The notes under the pieces: generated by a model
The model's database searches: none
Told to the model about the DNA's origin: nothing
What the model saw: only the letters and a program-made list of their open reading frames with translations
In this document: positions 6,174-6,375 of the stretch, piece after piece
Layout of the letters: each line of letters opens with the position of its first letter
Position numbering within the stretch: the stretch's first letter is position 1
NCBI GenBank assembly: GCA_003509305.1
Contig: DOMU01000084.1
Location: forward strand, 3,905-10,279
From: Desulfobulbaceae bacterium
GTDB lineage: Bacteria > Desulfobacterota > Desulfobulbia > Desulfobulbales > Desulfocapsaceae
Direction: 5' to 3'
DNA length: 6,375 nucleotides
Program-made: the position numbers and the translations under genes

Positions 6174-6375
6174 TTAATCCTCGCGGTAAAGAAGCGCCAC
6201 AGCGTGACAGGCAATACCCTCGCCGCGCCCGCAGAATCCCATCTTTTCCGTGGTGGTCGCCTTGATGTTAATGTCATTGGTCGGACAGGCGCAGGCTGCG
6301 GCCAGCGTCTCGCTCATCGCCCCCATAAAGGGAGCGAGCTTTGGCGCTTGGCAAACAATCGTTATATCGGCATTG
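6174..6375 (-). CDS. ispF: 2-C-methyl-D-erythritol 2,4-cyclodiphosphate synthase, C-terminal part (partial)
   Basis: Reading inward from the right edge, the last 66 codons give NADITIVCQAPKLAPFM, then DINIKATTTEKMGF, then GRGEGIACHAVALL and the end YRED. This is the unmistakable C terminus of IspF, which forms the cyclic diphosphate in the non-mevalonate (MEP) isoprenoid pathway. The KATTTE loop and GRGEGI are the family's conserved C-terminal segments at the trimer interface and active site. The N-terminal metal ligands lie outside the window, so I cannot tell whether this is stand-alone IspF or the C-terminal half of an IspDF fusion. The stop TAA (6176-6174) is followed after three bases by the M20 peptidase start. 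Confidence 0.95.
   Translation of the reverse strand, partial: NADITIVCQAPKLAPFMGAMSETLAAACACPTNDINIKATTTEKMGFCGRGEGIACHAVALLYRED

Noticed and set aside
1..6375. Insertion sequence, prophage, CRISPR array, defence or biosynthetic cluster
   Set aside because: No transposase, integrase, direct-repeat array, target-site duplication or recognisable defence gene was seen. Apart from the small gene, the whole window is explained by housekeeping enzymes and one acyltransferase.

Overview
The window is a compact, moderately GC-rich (by eye, high 50s %) bacterial chromosomal segment with two convergent gene blocks. Nothing in it looks mobile, and no tRNA, rRNA or CRISPR array was seen. The gene set suggests a Gram-negative, possibly anaerobic bacterium of the former Deltaproteobacteria type: an iron-sulfur-type PurF, a PepT-like M20 peptidase next to ispF, and a membrane O-acyltransferase. 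This placement is an impression from protein style and is weak.

Plus strand, left to right. A short possible gene tail ends at 37. It runs into a strong imperfect palindrome (31-68) in the leader of trpC. trpC (116-898) and trpF (900-1553) follow with only one base between them and encode two consecutive steps of tryptophan synthesis. Next, 23 bp downstream and behind a near-consensus ribosome binding site, is an unannotated-looking 46-residue small protein gene (1577-1717). Two adjacent hairpins with a T-rich tail (1732-1774) separate it from a 528-residue inner-membrane acyltransferase (1825-3411). That protein carries an extra extracytoplasmic domain at its N terminus.

Minus strand, right to left. 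The 3' end of ispF (isoprenoid precursor synthesis) lies at the right edge. An M20-family metallopeptidase starts 3 bp after it (6170-5013). After a 134-bp gap comes purF (4878-3454), the first committed enzyme of purine synthesis, which ends in a hairpin/T-rich terminator in the 42-bp convergent gap with the acyltransferase gene.

Most of the window is housekeeping metabolism. I found no clear new multi-gene system. The parts that deserve a second look are the small protein gene, the trpC leader palindrome and the two-domain acyltransferase.
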